DNA from: Isotricha intestinalis
Lineage: Eukaryota; Ciliophora; Litostomatea; Vestibuliferida; Isotrichidae
NCBI GenBank assembly: GCA_023807065.1
Contig: JAJJLU010000400.1
Location: forward strand, 1-53,134
Length of the DNA stretch: 53,134 nt
Direction: 5' to 3'
The notes under the pieces are model-generated. The model did no database searches. It had not been told where the DNA came from and saw only the letters and a list, made by a program, of their open reading frames with translations. The stretch's first letter is position 1, and each line of letters begins with the position of its first letter. The translations under genes were made by a program, and so were the position numbers. Below are positions 29,001 through 33,533 of this stretch, piece after piece.

Positions 29001-29785
29001 TAACTTCCTCAGATTATTTCGGTAATTGTGATTATACAAGATGCTTTACTGATGTTCTTCCTTCTAAATATAGATATATTCAATCATCGGAATTGCAAAA
29101 AAATAAAAATTATTTATTTATTAATACTGCAAATTATCAAAAAGATGATATTCTCCTATTTTCCATAACAACAAGAGCTGAACAAAAAATTTCTTTATTC
29201 TCTTCACTTAAATCATTTGTTTTTTCAACTATTCCAACACCAAATACTCTTCAAATAATAGATGTTATTCCATTCTCAGATCAATCTATTATATTAAATG
29301 ATGCAATAAAAACAATAAATGTTACTTACATTCAGGGAATTGGAAAACTTAAATATGATAAAAATTATGATTTTAATGTAAATTCAAAAAATTTCATAAT
29401 AAATAAAGCAAATAACAATAATATTTTTAAAGTAGAAAATACTGATCCTTCACAACATTTAATTTTAACACTTAGTTATGTTATTGATAATAAAAAAATT
29501 AATCCAATTAGACCTGATTTAACTCCTGATATTCCTGATCCTGTTCCAGGTAAAAAAGATGATAAAAAATCTAATACTTCAGGAATTAGTCCTTTATTAA
29601 TATTTGCATTATTTTTAATTTTGGTTGCCGTTGGTCTTGCAGTTGCTTGGAAATTATTGAAAGTAAAACAAGAAAAAGACAAATTTAAACAAAATGTTGA
29701 TCAATTATCAATTACTTTAAGTGGAAAGGAAATTGAAAATCAAAAGCAACCTTTGTTGAATGAAAATAATGAATTAAATCCTTAA
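14018..29785 (+). CDS. Giant four-unit type I transmembrane surface protein
   Basis: A single intron-free frame of 5255 codons. Residues 1-22 are a signal peptide (MKIKKILQLIFLLSLFSLIL). Residues 47 to about 5150 consist of four tandem units starting near residues 47, 1345, 2625 and 3909. A short Pro-rich stalk (PDLTPDIPDPVPGKK), one transmembrane helix at about 5191-5212, and a 43-residue cytoplasmic tail follow. Each unit repeats the same marks: CP-x2-C-x-G-x-LTYY, IYRHA or FYRHA followed by a basic residue, CT-x-FPYC, GASESS-x3-PTLLRE, R-x-G-x-N-x-N-(S/T)-T-x-YYY, and GEI-x-LD-x-KRG-x-G-x-MFAKLV. Conserved Cys pairs suggest extracellular disulfides. I know no named domain for the unit. The 5' end and many codons are less AT-biased than neighbouring genes, which may reflect strong expression. 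Adhesion, coat or feeding-surface roles are guesses. Confidence 0.95.
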   Translation: MKIKKILQLIFLLSLFSLILSQEEITVNDELDRKTKIENKEKRSKKFDYKIFVKDTYRKFIIFRTYDNKQNYYMSPMHILFHNTQIPDESNYERASAIYHENILVVYQERTKEFYISVVCPRECDGYLTYYASEHIHLNINEHFEFFGGNDYIIAFKKENILRDEGIQLVLLGPQVDVDHNSMQIFYYDKNTQERVNTDDYPMKGLLIKNTELSYVLHANSTKYENADKYIFVSVNGPSGHFMRFQSRHIGFGKYYVGEPAIYSLKSKPSDYTTEECIEIIGARPRIEYQFRLLTTTSLKLRFKNSEENDIVGYLQDYYKKYTVNSEGEVKTFCFVSNETTTKFIRSEPTDKQAFYFQIVTVESNTIESMIEPLYEGFRYFDLIPTGQSRFYRHARWTNYKTNIYITSNAGTLNAYQVVCTTFPYCSDFSKYKNVKKLIYGFSAFVASIDPNLEHAYGSPKQVLHVVTCMEENGCYVSVRFMDQEGLVYLGQNQNHAKFIEYNVKEDYLIHYTSFEQNKLEINLDVFAGDVVLEFNNEVLNNYPHKYLFFGTSQKYIFDGNKLVGKNITVTVSARKNSFYVLSHKAVAPNEERSRIGESGLLLQAIKGDNTEFRRYFNFWHNSPSKDNAFYVVNFLPINCEIDVFHDNENPEEPDLRKLSPNFLGHYEDILTESNPDFYELSPVYYVRFNKFKHFIPKDNYCLFYVGASESSKELPTLLRENAPYFRTLSNKVRKASFVWPYPFPYRIGDADIKINLRNEVRIKIKVTINNDTEISTRVISRSSIFEIPSSQLDQCQGIVGCPILVELELENPDTNDKKYPIEISISNTRKTPFFLQKGIFRRAGVNDNSTDYYYIDVEAGESGEIILDLKRGSGFMFAKLVKKNAYLDPNQNPNAWAQKVNLPTATDYDKRISYDPCTQKIKYDSKLTLECEKGCFIVFGVATKDNFTEFQSLFNFEYSIIARYIEKGVNNLDKIAVNVPINEFIVGALEDTYENEYFDTFKFDSNENYKGLEIEFKAAKVNLYISWETDYLQKGCLISPDENVQIIRLNPGQTCGSNTLPQLFNGVEFKLSAYTSEFEKGVFSPYYFRIRPIYEDRPHIIELDSDKETTCTTGDDNKCYFMIPLYSYDDVSTLVLYADTEGVNDVVFYGRTVKSEAYDSCKIKSCFEDFLARETDKSSSNQENTKHIEFKAMEFSKDDYILVTVKSLSGIKKIPVASSFKTYADATSPTHNYIQVLYIRPEHSQSIILDEHTLNITVIHLNGKGEIQMDSKSHQIVAGNSLVLETQGKKGELKIINKEQNDFIIALKYKYSRGAASGIYNLVIDDEIGKYQEFESINPTIYQFNVTVNTNNKYTILRTYANEGNEAGMHILFSSTEIPTIKNFERASNLYLENIMVIKTDYTKKFYITVSCPGNCNGRLTYYTSNKIHIGLNEHFEFIGGGEAYNLVLKRDSIPRNEYIQVVLLGPQLELKNEYMQIGVMNEDETYSITEISDKGILIKDMELSKVINPNKDEYLKHKYIYIRVSGPPGHYMRFMNRRIGHGIYKAGDPAMYILKNDKKNMFEEECVTIVGRKNIIYQFRLTTTYALSLRINGNITKNIENYMQDYITYYALTENSQSNLCFKSLEKTKIRGNEIETTKQAFYFQVIIGSGTTLDSVIEPFYEGWTYYDQLSQHETRFYRHAKWTNQKTNTYITSKSGALEVYQVTCTTFPYCWFLSDMKNVTKLIYAFSAYVSSINPNDETHYGDANQVVHLVSCLDSLGCGINVRYYSQVESIKLLEYENHAKYIMKGEKENYQIDTASIDSKYEKIEISLDIFAGDVTIGFHDPILEYMAVDHIFYGTSEKYIYDIKDIRELQMKFSINANKNSYYVISYRNIDLGNEIIKIGESGLLFQAMKGEFATVRQYQFFHNCVDKKNTSYVVNFIPVNCEIEVINIDEQKRRKVLIPNSLGIYEYIMSFDSDEEYKNVFPLYELSFKQFKRQKPIDNYCYFYVGASESSQGIPTLLRENIPYSRTLSKKNPLAFMVWPYPYIEGDAEIKVNIESDYNISYVVLVNNDILPDKIGFTRSTLIELSEGTLKDCKYTNGGCQILFGLLLETEYINTDVSVPVEVSLTNKRKTPSILQKGVMRRSGSNDNSTNYYYLEVQRGEEGEILLDFKRGNGIMFAKLVTKSNDSPDFDAWRGKVVLPTEKDHDPDLVYNPITQKIRYSVTQTNKCEHACFIVFGVISKDHIGAFQNIFSSEYNIIARYSEYGAENLAKVAVYISMNEFVHGTVNDLLRFGYYDVYNLVIYDNLYGIEIEFKSNKATMYISWENDYPSNSPCSINPGEKVTLLRLTKNSMCGRILPNLFKDKIFKFVVSTNEFETGLISPYYFRVRPIYYEQEPNVIEVLSDKETVCQTVDNYCYFMIPLNSHDDISTIVLYTVSQGENDITYYIKSVYSHEYEKCNHQFSCINNLFPRQEGDGVITSRSKFITADGLKYDKNYYILITIRATRNQLLTLASSMKTYIHSTDPKSSNIQLAFITPSNKRRYNIKPHIKYIYVTHLLGKGILNFQDNNYTINQGIKTLENRGTNATFTIINNDQNDNLILAIQYLQVIPPITKEIVVNNERGRNELIYSEVPGMFQYQISVQASGKYVIFRTYLREPNSGPLHIFMSPSDFPTPNNFELGSYSYHENIIVVKKENWEKFYITVNCPEKCNGNLTYYSSDHIHINPNDHFEFLGSSESYNLVIKRESIPSSDSLQLILLGPQFPLSVNDMQIGTVNNLDESIEKTDQVSQGELIANNELSIVIHPNNPKYNNRKYIYIRVRGPYGQFLRFQSRHIGASRYYIGDPAVYVIKTNREDMNKEDCIDILGEKEGEIYSFRLVPTYSVYMTINGIHKATSSFMKNYETTYTVSKENPVTHICFKANETTNVEGTVRRTPKLAFYFQVVNSDTNSINSLIEPLYEGWVYNDNLNYRQKRIYRHAKWTSEKTNLYLISNVGTINAYQVKCTTFPYCLDSTTYQNVSKLIYAFSAFVSSIDPKEETYYGGSKQIINIVECMTEGGCTFSLHYKDQESRTQLKENENHGKFIRAGEREGYYFSALNLESNYKLEINLDVFAGDAVLSFSSEMGYVNYKHIFVGSSEKYILEPSDVKDREVVYSIIAKSNSYYATSFRILEPKDDSSNIGEGGLLLQFLNEENLKSRDFQFWHNMPYKQNVPYVANFIPINCILSVKFKSRDESEERGIKNNSLGVFEDVTTSSTDPSTFGRLDPIYSVKFNGWKGQAPSDKNCYFYVGASESSNEHPTLLREDLVYSRTLTQFAKSASFIWPFPFTPGNALIKINLRNEFSIRANVSVNNGTFVSSYIFSKSAIFEISEKDLAQCADAESCSIMLTLELFSNMDLGGSIVPVEVSLTTGRGTPIMLPKGVLIRGGFNDNTTTYYYLEIAKEEEGEIVLDFKRGSGIMFAKMVSKDDVVVGPKAWREKLILPTENDHDKELEYNYATQKIKYKKSYTEKCGGICFIIVGVTSKFKFEGYEAYFASEYNIMVRNPKKGIKDAEKNSINIPINEFISGSIQEKNDYYDTYSLEFMKNYRGFELEFKSEKAEIILSFGNEYLTKGDCGLPSGRDIQIVRYKLNDDCGQTKVPYYLKEKKLRITVKSTTNKDDYIPYYFRIRPILEGERSHIIEINSDKETACFGEVNSLCYFMVPLYSWDGVSNIVLYANTHNEDSKDITFYYKKVASEEYDRCDDRECWNRFIADDRANSSITQVNTKYVIIKGIDLLKTDYIMVSIKTKNKQIVPIVSSIKNYYNSMISKPNYAQLIYMYAQEKRLVAINEYISQVKVIYITGQGDVSINLFKYELPPITPINVLTHRLKSHIEIENKEEGHFLIALEYNYQEKVNLTKITVTPQRYQNKLFFAEGPQMFNYEVELAKEVKDNYVIFRTYASENGLGDMHLLMHESEVPSPAKNNFSSSLYHENIIAVKTRDGKNRHFYITVVCPEKCKGNLTYYSTNYIHMDANDHFEFIGGDSYTLAFLRERIDQSQAIQLVLLGPQLSLDKEYLKIGYGQDDGQIIITQDIPKQGLLINGMELSYILHPSDNKYKGKYIFVRVGGLTGHYMRFMSRHIGNGKYHIGDPAVYSLKDNKTDYLNTECVEILGAKLGQIYEFRLITTYGLNLLIDGRVHHTTKYMEDYLSDFSITNTSKVHNICFNSTQFTDRGGRTEETLKQAFYFQIVKTDVDSIKAVIEPLYEGWIYKEKIFAGQSRFYRHAKYTPQKTNVYIQGNNGDINVYQVKCTSFPYCHDSGLYQNVSKLIYAFSHFVSSINPEEEKHYGDSQQVIHVVKCLSTRDCDVTIEYYDTYSEINFKENENHAKFLEKGGTETYQFKPLPLSDSNVIEVNLDVFSGDCVIQFDTEKLQNTNYKYIFFGNSEKYIFPASKVKGQTIKFWVRAKINSYYVISYRDVEISNEYSRIGESGFLLQSIKNDRANERFFTFWHNNPSKNDVPYIFNLIPINCHVDVYYKNKTSLKPNSLGHYEDIYTSETDSELFSLHQLDYSVKFKEFSQNEPNDKYCHFYIGASESSKQVPTLLRESMVYTRTLSDKVRSAVFVLPYTYARGDIDIKINMKNSYKMKANITLNDELISQTTFTRSALLEVSEGYLMKCETVYGCPITISLELAYVFDLGDTVVPIEIVVSSPRKMPSILQKGVFRRTGINANTTDYYYIEVEKDEEGEIILDIKRGTGIMFAKLVNKTRESDHEDAWRRKVILPNETHNDVYLPYNPITQKIRFEKKHTFKCNNGCFLVFGVKSKEDHSGYENIFTQDYTIFARYINLKESDLNKVAVNIPVNEYIIGSLENTEKQGQKDAYIIDLYDNYDGLEIEFNSDNGILKYGLSDNFKEVNKFSNIVGIREPLIRKVTFNQNEKTKGKQFRMVVYTENLGNYKTTQYTLKVRPILKNRPHLLEINSDKPVICNAKSDDICNFYLPLSTFDSVSDLVVYADAKHEIDLYYSVTSSDYFGNCDYTRCFTDVLPSKYRYIQSSELQKNKNYLFINTANYQKDDILLFSITTRAEQKISLFSSLKSFVFSTIPTPNTLQIIDVIPFSDQSIILNDAIKTINVTYIQGIGKLKYDKNYDFNVNSKNFIINKANNNNIFKVENTDPSQHLILTLSYVIDNKKINPIRPDLTPDIPDPVPGKKDDKKSNTSGISPLLIFALFLILVAVGLAVAWKLLKVKQEKDKFKQNVDQLSITLSGKEIENQKQPLLNENNELNP
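14156..18049 (+). repeat. Giant-protein unit 1 (residues 47-1344)
   Basis: The unit begins at FDYKIFVKD, with FIIFRTYDN shortly after. Landmarks are CPRECDGYLTYY, RFYRHARWT, CTTFPYC, FYVGASESSKELPTLLRE (GASESS codons near 16137), RRAGVNDNSTDYYY, and KETTCTTGDDNKCYFMIPL. It is the longest unit at about 1298 codons. Confidence 0.9.
18050..21889 (+). repeat. Giant-protein unit 2 (residues 1345-2624)
   Basis: The unit begins at FNVTVNTNN, with ILRTYAN shortly after. Landmarks are CPGNCNGRLTYY, RFYRHAKWT, CTTFPYC, FYVGASESSQGIPTLLRE, RRSGSNDNSTNYYY and ETVCQTVDNYCYFMIPL. The GASESS landmark lies 3864 bp after its counterpart in unit 1. The length is about 1280 codons. Confidence 0.9.
21890..25741 (+). 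repeat. Giant-protein unit 3 (residues 2625-3908)
   Basis: The unit begins at FQYQISVQA, with VIFRTYLRE shortly after. Landmarks are CPEKCNGNLTYY, RIYRHAKWT, CTTFPYC, FYVGASESSNEHPTLLRE, IRGGFNDNTTTYYY and ETACFGEVNSLCYFMVPL. The GASESS landmark lies 3852 bp after unit 2. The length is about 1284 codons. Confidence 0.9.
25742..29530 (+). repeat. Giant-protein unit 4 (from residue 3909)
   Basis: The unit begins at FNYEVELAKE, with VIFRTYASE shortly after. Landmarks are CPEKCKGNLTYY, RFYRHAKYT, CTSFPYC, FYIGASESSKQVPTLLRE, RRTGINANTTDYYY and KPVICNAKSDDICNFYLPL. The GASESS landmark lies 3846 bp after unit 3. It is followed by the Pro-rich stalk and membrane helix. Confidence 0.9.
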
Positions 29786-31232
29786 TAGGTTTTTTAGCAT
29801 TTTAAAATTATAATATTTAATATTATTTAACTAATTAATATTAGAATTTATGTTTATTTATTCTACTTTTGATTTATATTTTTTGGTTTTTTTATTTTTT
29901 ATAAAGAATAATGTCTTTTTAAGGTATTAGTTAATTTTTTATTGAATATAATCTATTTAATAATCTTATTCAACGTATTATTGAGAAATGAAATCAAGAT
30001 TTTAGACTAGAGTTAAAGTTATAACTCAACATAAAATAGAAAAATAATTCCTGAATTAGTAAAATAGGTTAAGAGAAAAATATGAAGTAAATTTACAAAT
30101 TGAAGTAAGTAAATCAAGATTAAAAAGAAAAAATTATCAAAAATTCAATAAAATCAAATGAATGTTCTTTTTCAATTTGAATTCTATTCATTAATATACA
30201 CAAGTAATTAATTTATCAATTAATTTAGAATAATTAATATTTAATAAATTAATTAGATAAAATAAAAGAAAAAAATATAATAGAAAACTAATGAATGAAA
30301 AAAAAAATGCTTCAAGTCAAAAATCATTAAATTTATTTTCAAGAACAAAAATGAAAAAATAAAATAAATATACTCTCATTATTTATTTATTTATTCCAAA
30401 TAAATACAATTTAAAACAAAAATTTAGCTACCTTTCATTACTAATTAGAAACAAAATTTCTCACAAAGGAGAATATAAAACATTGGAAGAATTATCAATT
30501 AAAAAAGAAGTTTTAAATTAAAATAATATTGATTTATTAGATTTTCAAATATAAATATATTATTTTTGTTATTTAACAAACATAAATTAATGAATGGATA
30601 AATCATTTTTATTTAAAATTTTATATAAACAAAAATAAAATATTAATATTATTTTTTTTTTTATAAAATAAATGAAAACTAAATTATCATTCATAATAAA
30701 TAAATTTTAAAAACAACTAAATTTAGAGATAATTTATAAATTATATTAAATTATTCTTTTAAAAAATAACTAATTTGAAAAATAAAATAAAAAAAAATTC
30801 TCTTCATTCAAAATAATCATAATCATCTCTTAACTTTTTAAAATCAATGAACTTTTAAATAAATAAATTCACATATCATCAAAACCATATTTCCCAATAA
30901 AACTTTTTAATTAAAGATTAAAAATTTATTGACATAAGAGATTCACTAAATATTAATTTGTTTATTTTGTCCTGATATTGTTTAATTGTAAACTTGATAA
31001 AAATTGATATTAATAATTAATAACTTATTTAATTCACTAATTAAAATAAATCTTTTTCTTATGAATCATTTTCCTTTATTCCAAAGATTTAACAATATAT
31101 TAAAGTATAATTTGAAATTCTAAATAAATAAAGATTCAAATATTTTAAACTTCAGAATTAATTAATCTATTTTATTTGCTTTTATTGATGCAAAAAAAAT
31201 AAATAGCATTAAAAAATAAAACCTAAGAGTTA
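29786..31232. other. Longest gene-free stretch, 1.45 kb
   Basis: This is the largest spacer in the window. It holds the 3' flank of the giant gene and the 5' flank of the MADS-box gene. All six frames are broken by stops, and no RNA gene, repeat or transposon relic could be named. Some frames, for example about 29950-30170 on the plus strand, give protein-like strings broken by mixed TGA, TAG and TAA. This may be old coding debris, but with such base composition it could be chance. Confidence 0.5.
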
Positions 31233-32153
31233 ATGGGAAAGAAAAAAATTGAAATTTCAAGAATAAAAAATAAACTTACTAGTCAAATTACATTTTATAA
31301 AAGGAAAAAAGGTTTAATAAAAAAAGCAATGGAATTATCTCTTTTATGTAATGTCGATTTTTTTCTTGTTATCGTAGATAATAAAGAAAGATTAAGTGTG
31401 ACATGTTCTAAAAATACTATTCAAGAATTTATTAGGAAATATATATTAAATATTAATAATAAAATTGTAAAAGAGACTTTTACTTTAGAAGATTATAATA
31501 AAATTTTTTGTGGTGAAAAAGAAGAAAAATCGTATTTGAATAATATTGATATAGAAGAAGAAATGAGGAAAATAAATGAACAATTAAAACAAAATTCAGA
31601 ACCAATCGATTTAAGATTATTAAATCAAAATGGAAATAATTTATTTAATTATAAGAATAAATTTTGTACCCCAAAATTCACTTCATCAAAAGAAATAAAA
31701 CCAAATGAAATTGAAAATTCTCAAAATATTATCAATGAAAACAAAAATCAAACTCAAAGTCAAATTTTATCTCATAAAAATGAATTGAAAATATTTGTTA
31801 AAAATGGAAAAGAAGAAGAAAAATTAAAAAATAATGAAGAAATTAATTCTCCATCGACTTCTCAACAGTCACAAAATTTATGTAACAAACATTTTTTTCC
31901 AAATATTTATCAAGGAAACATAAATATAAATCAAAATCCAAATTTTAATGACCAACAAAATAATATTTGTGATTTTTTATATAATAAAATAAATCAACAA
32001 AATAATTTTGAGAAACAATTTTATGAAAATAGTTTTCTTATAAATAATCAATTGGATCAAAATTATTTAAATAATTTTAGCTATCATTACTTTGAAAATA
32101 TTTTACATGATAATCTTAATAAAGGATTTAATCCTTTTAGTAATAATGAATAA
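31233..32153 (+). CDS. MADS-box transcription factor, MEF2/SRF-type
   Basis: This is a 306-residue protein. Residues 1 to about 60 are a MADS box: MGKKKIEISRIKNKLTSQIT, then FYKRKKGLIKKAMELSLLCN, then a hydrophobic strand (FFLVIVDN). The MGKKKIEI start resembles MEF2-type factors. The usual acidic residue after the Leu-Cys pair is Asn, and the following strand is unusually Phe-rich. MADS factors bind CArG-like A+T-rich DNA as dimers in the nucleus. Residues 60-110 are helical and may help dimerisation. The rest is Asn/Gln-rich (QQSQNLCNKHF, NQQNNICDF), as in activation domains. No K-box is seen. It has the longest upstream spacer in the window, 1.45 kb, and is convergent with the next gene. 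Confidence 0.93.
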   Translation: MGKKKIEISRIKNKLTSQITFYKRKKGLIKKAMELSLLCNVDFFLVIVDNKERLSVTCSKNTIQEFIRKYILNINNKIVKETFTLEDYNKIFCGEKEEKSYLNNIDIEEEMRKINEQLKQNSEPIDLRLLNQNGNNLFNYKNKFCTPKFTSSKEIKPNEIENSQNIINENKNQTQSQILSHKNELKIFVKNGKEEEKLKNNEEINSPSTSQQSQNLCNKHFFPNIYQGNININQNPNFNDQQNNICDFLYNKINQQNNFEKQFYENSFLINNQLDQNYLNNFSYHYFENILHDNLNKGFNPFSNNE

Positions 32154-32386
32154 TAAAAAACTTAATAATATTAATTATAAATGAAAATTATTAATTGAAA
32201 TAATTTATATATTGTTGTTTTATAAACATATTTTAAAGAATTAAATGATTAAATAATGTTAAATTTATTTAAAAATTATTCAATATGAAAGAATTTATTT
32301 ATAAATGCTTTAAAGGAAAAAAATTAAAAGTGAAATAGAATATTTTAAAAATAATTATTATTAAAATTAATTAAACAAATAAATTT

Positions 32387-33322
32387 TCAATAATTTGAAA
32401 TATATAATATTTTTCTTACAAAAAAAGCAATTTTATTTTCCTTCTTCAATTTTATAATTTTACTTCTTTTTTCAATTAAATTTCTATCAGTACCATCCTT
32501 TATTAATATTGGCTTAATATTTTCACTGTCATATTCATATATTTGGGTACATAATAAATCTTCATTTTCATCATCACTTTCACCATAATATCTCCCAGAA
32601 AATGTTTCTCCTAAAAATTTTTTATTTTCTAAACTAAGAAGAATAGTATATCCAAGATAATTTTTTTTATATTGATTTAATAAAATATGATTATCAATAT
32701 CAATAAAATAAATCCCAGATCTTAAATCTCCTCCTACGCATAAAATATTCTTATTAACAATACAAAAAATTTCCTCATTTAATGATAAATCAATATTGTT
32801 TATTATTGAAATGATTGTCCCAAATTTAATATCAATAAATCGAATACATTTTTCAAAATACGAAGAACAAACTATTTCATTTTTATTAACTTGTAAAATT
32901 GAATAATAAGAATATTTACATTTAAAAATATAATTTAATTGCATTAATTTATTATTTATGATTTCCATAATAGAAAAGGAATTAAAAAAATTACATAATA
33001 TTTTATTTCTATTGTTTAGAGTAAATATTTTATAACAAATAAATGGAATATTACAAGAAGAAATTATTTCATATTCAAAATTGTCATTTAGTTTAATCAT
33101 TAAAATGATAGTTTTAAAAGAAATAATAAGATAATTTGATTTATATTCACATATTGAATAAATTAATTGAAAATCCTTTTTTTGAATAGTTAAACATATT
33201 TCATAATTTGGATATTTTAAAATATGAATTATTTTATCTGAATATATTACTAAATTATTATTATTTAATTCTAGTATTCCTTTTATTATTATATTAAATT
33301 CTTTTAAAAATTTTATTTCCAT
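32387..33322 (-). CDS. Beta-propeller-like (WD40-type) hypothetical protein
   Basis: This is a 311-residue protein made of short alternating hydrophobic strands separated by polar turns, such as LVIYSDKIIHILKYPNYEI, YLIISFKTIILMIKL and CVGGDLRSGIYFIDID. The periodicity of about 40-45 residues and endings of the form I-x-I/L-W-like suggest a degenerate WD40-type propeller of six or seven blades. The diagnostic Gly-His and Trp-Asp pairs are mostly absent. There is no signal peptide or membrane segment. Function is unknown. Its start lies 211 bp from the divergent eRF3 start codon, so the two probably share a promoter region. Confidence 0.6.
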   Translation of the reverse strand: MEIKFLKEFNIIIKGILELNNNNLVIYSDKIIHILKYPNYEICLTIQKKDFQLIYSICEYKSNYLIISFKTIILMIKLNDNFEYEIISSCNIPFICYKIFTLNNRNKILCNFFNSFSIMEIINNKLMQLNYIFKCKYSYYSILQVNKNEIVCSSYFEKCIRFIDIKFGTIISIINNIDLSLNEEIFCIVNKNILCVGGDLRSGIYFIDIDNHILLNQYKKNYLGYTILLSLENKKFLGETFSGRYYGESDDENEDLLCTQIYEYDSENIKPILIKDGTDRNLIEKRSKIIKLKKENKIAFFVRKILYISNY

Positions 33323-33533
33323 TAAAATTTTGAAAAAAAAAATAATATTACTTGTATTTCAACATTTATTTTTATTTTATTTTTTTATTATATTGTTGAA
33401 ATAAATTCATTTTTTGAAATTAAATTATATAAAAAAATATTAAGAATAAGATTAAATCATTTAAAAAAATTAATATAAATTAAAAAAAATAAAAACCAAA
33501 AATTAATTTAATATTATATCTATTTGATAAAAT

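Noticed and set aside
29950..30170. A gene readable if TAA coded for Gln (ciliate code)
   Set aside because: The same string also needs TGA and TAG read through, and every good gene in the window ends at TAA or TGA. Chance or debris is more likely.
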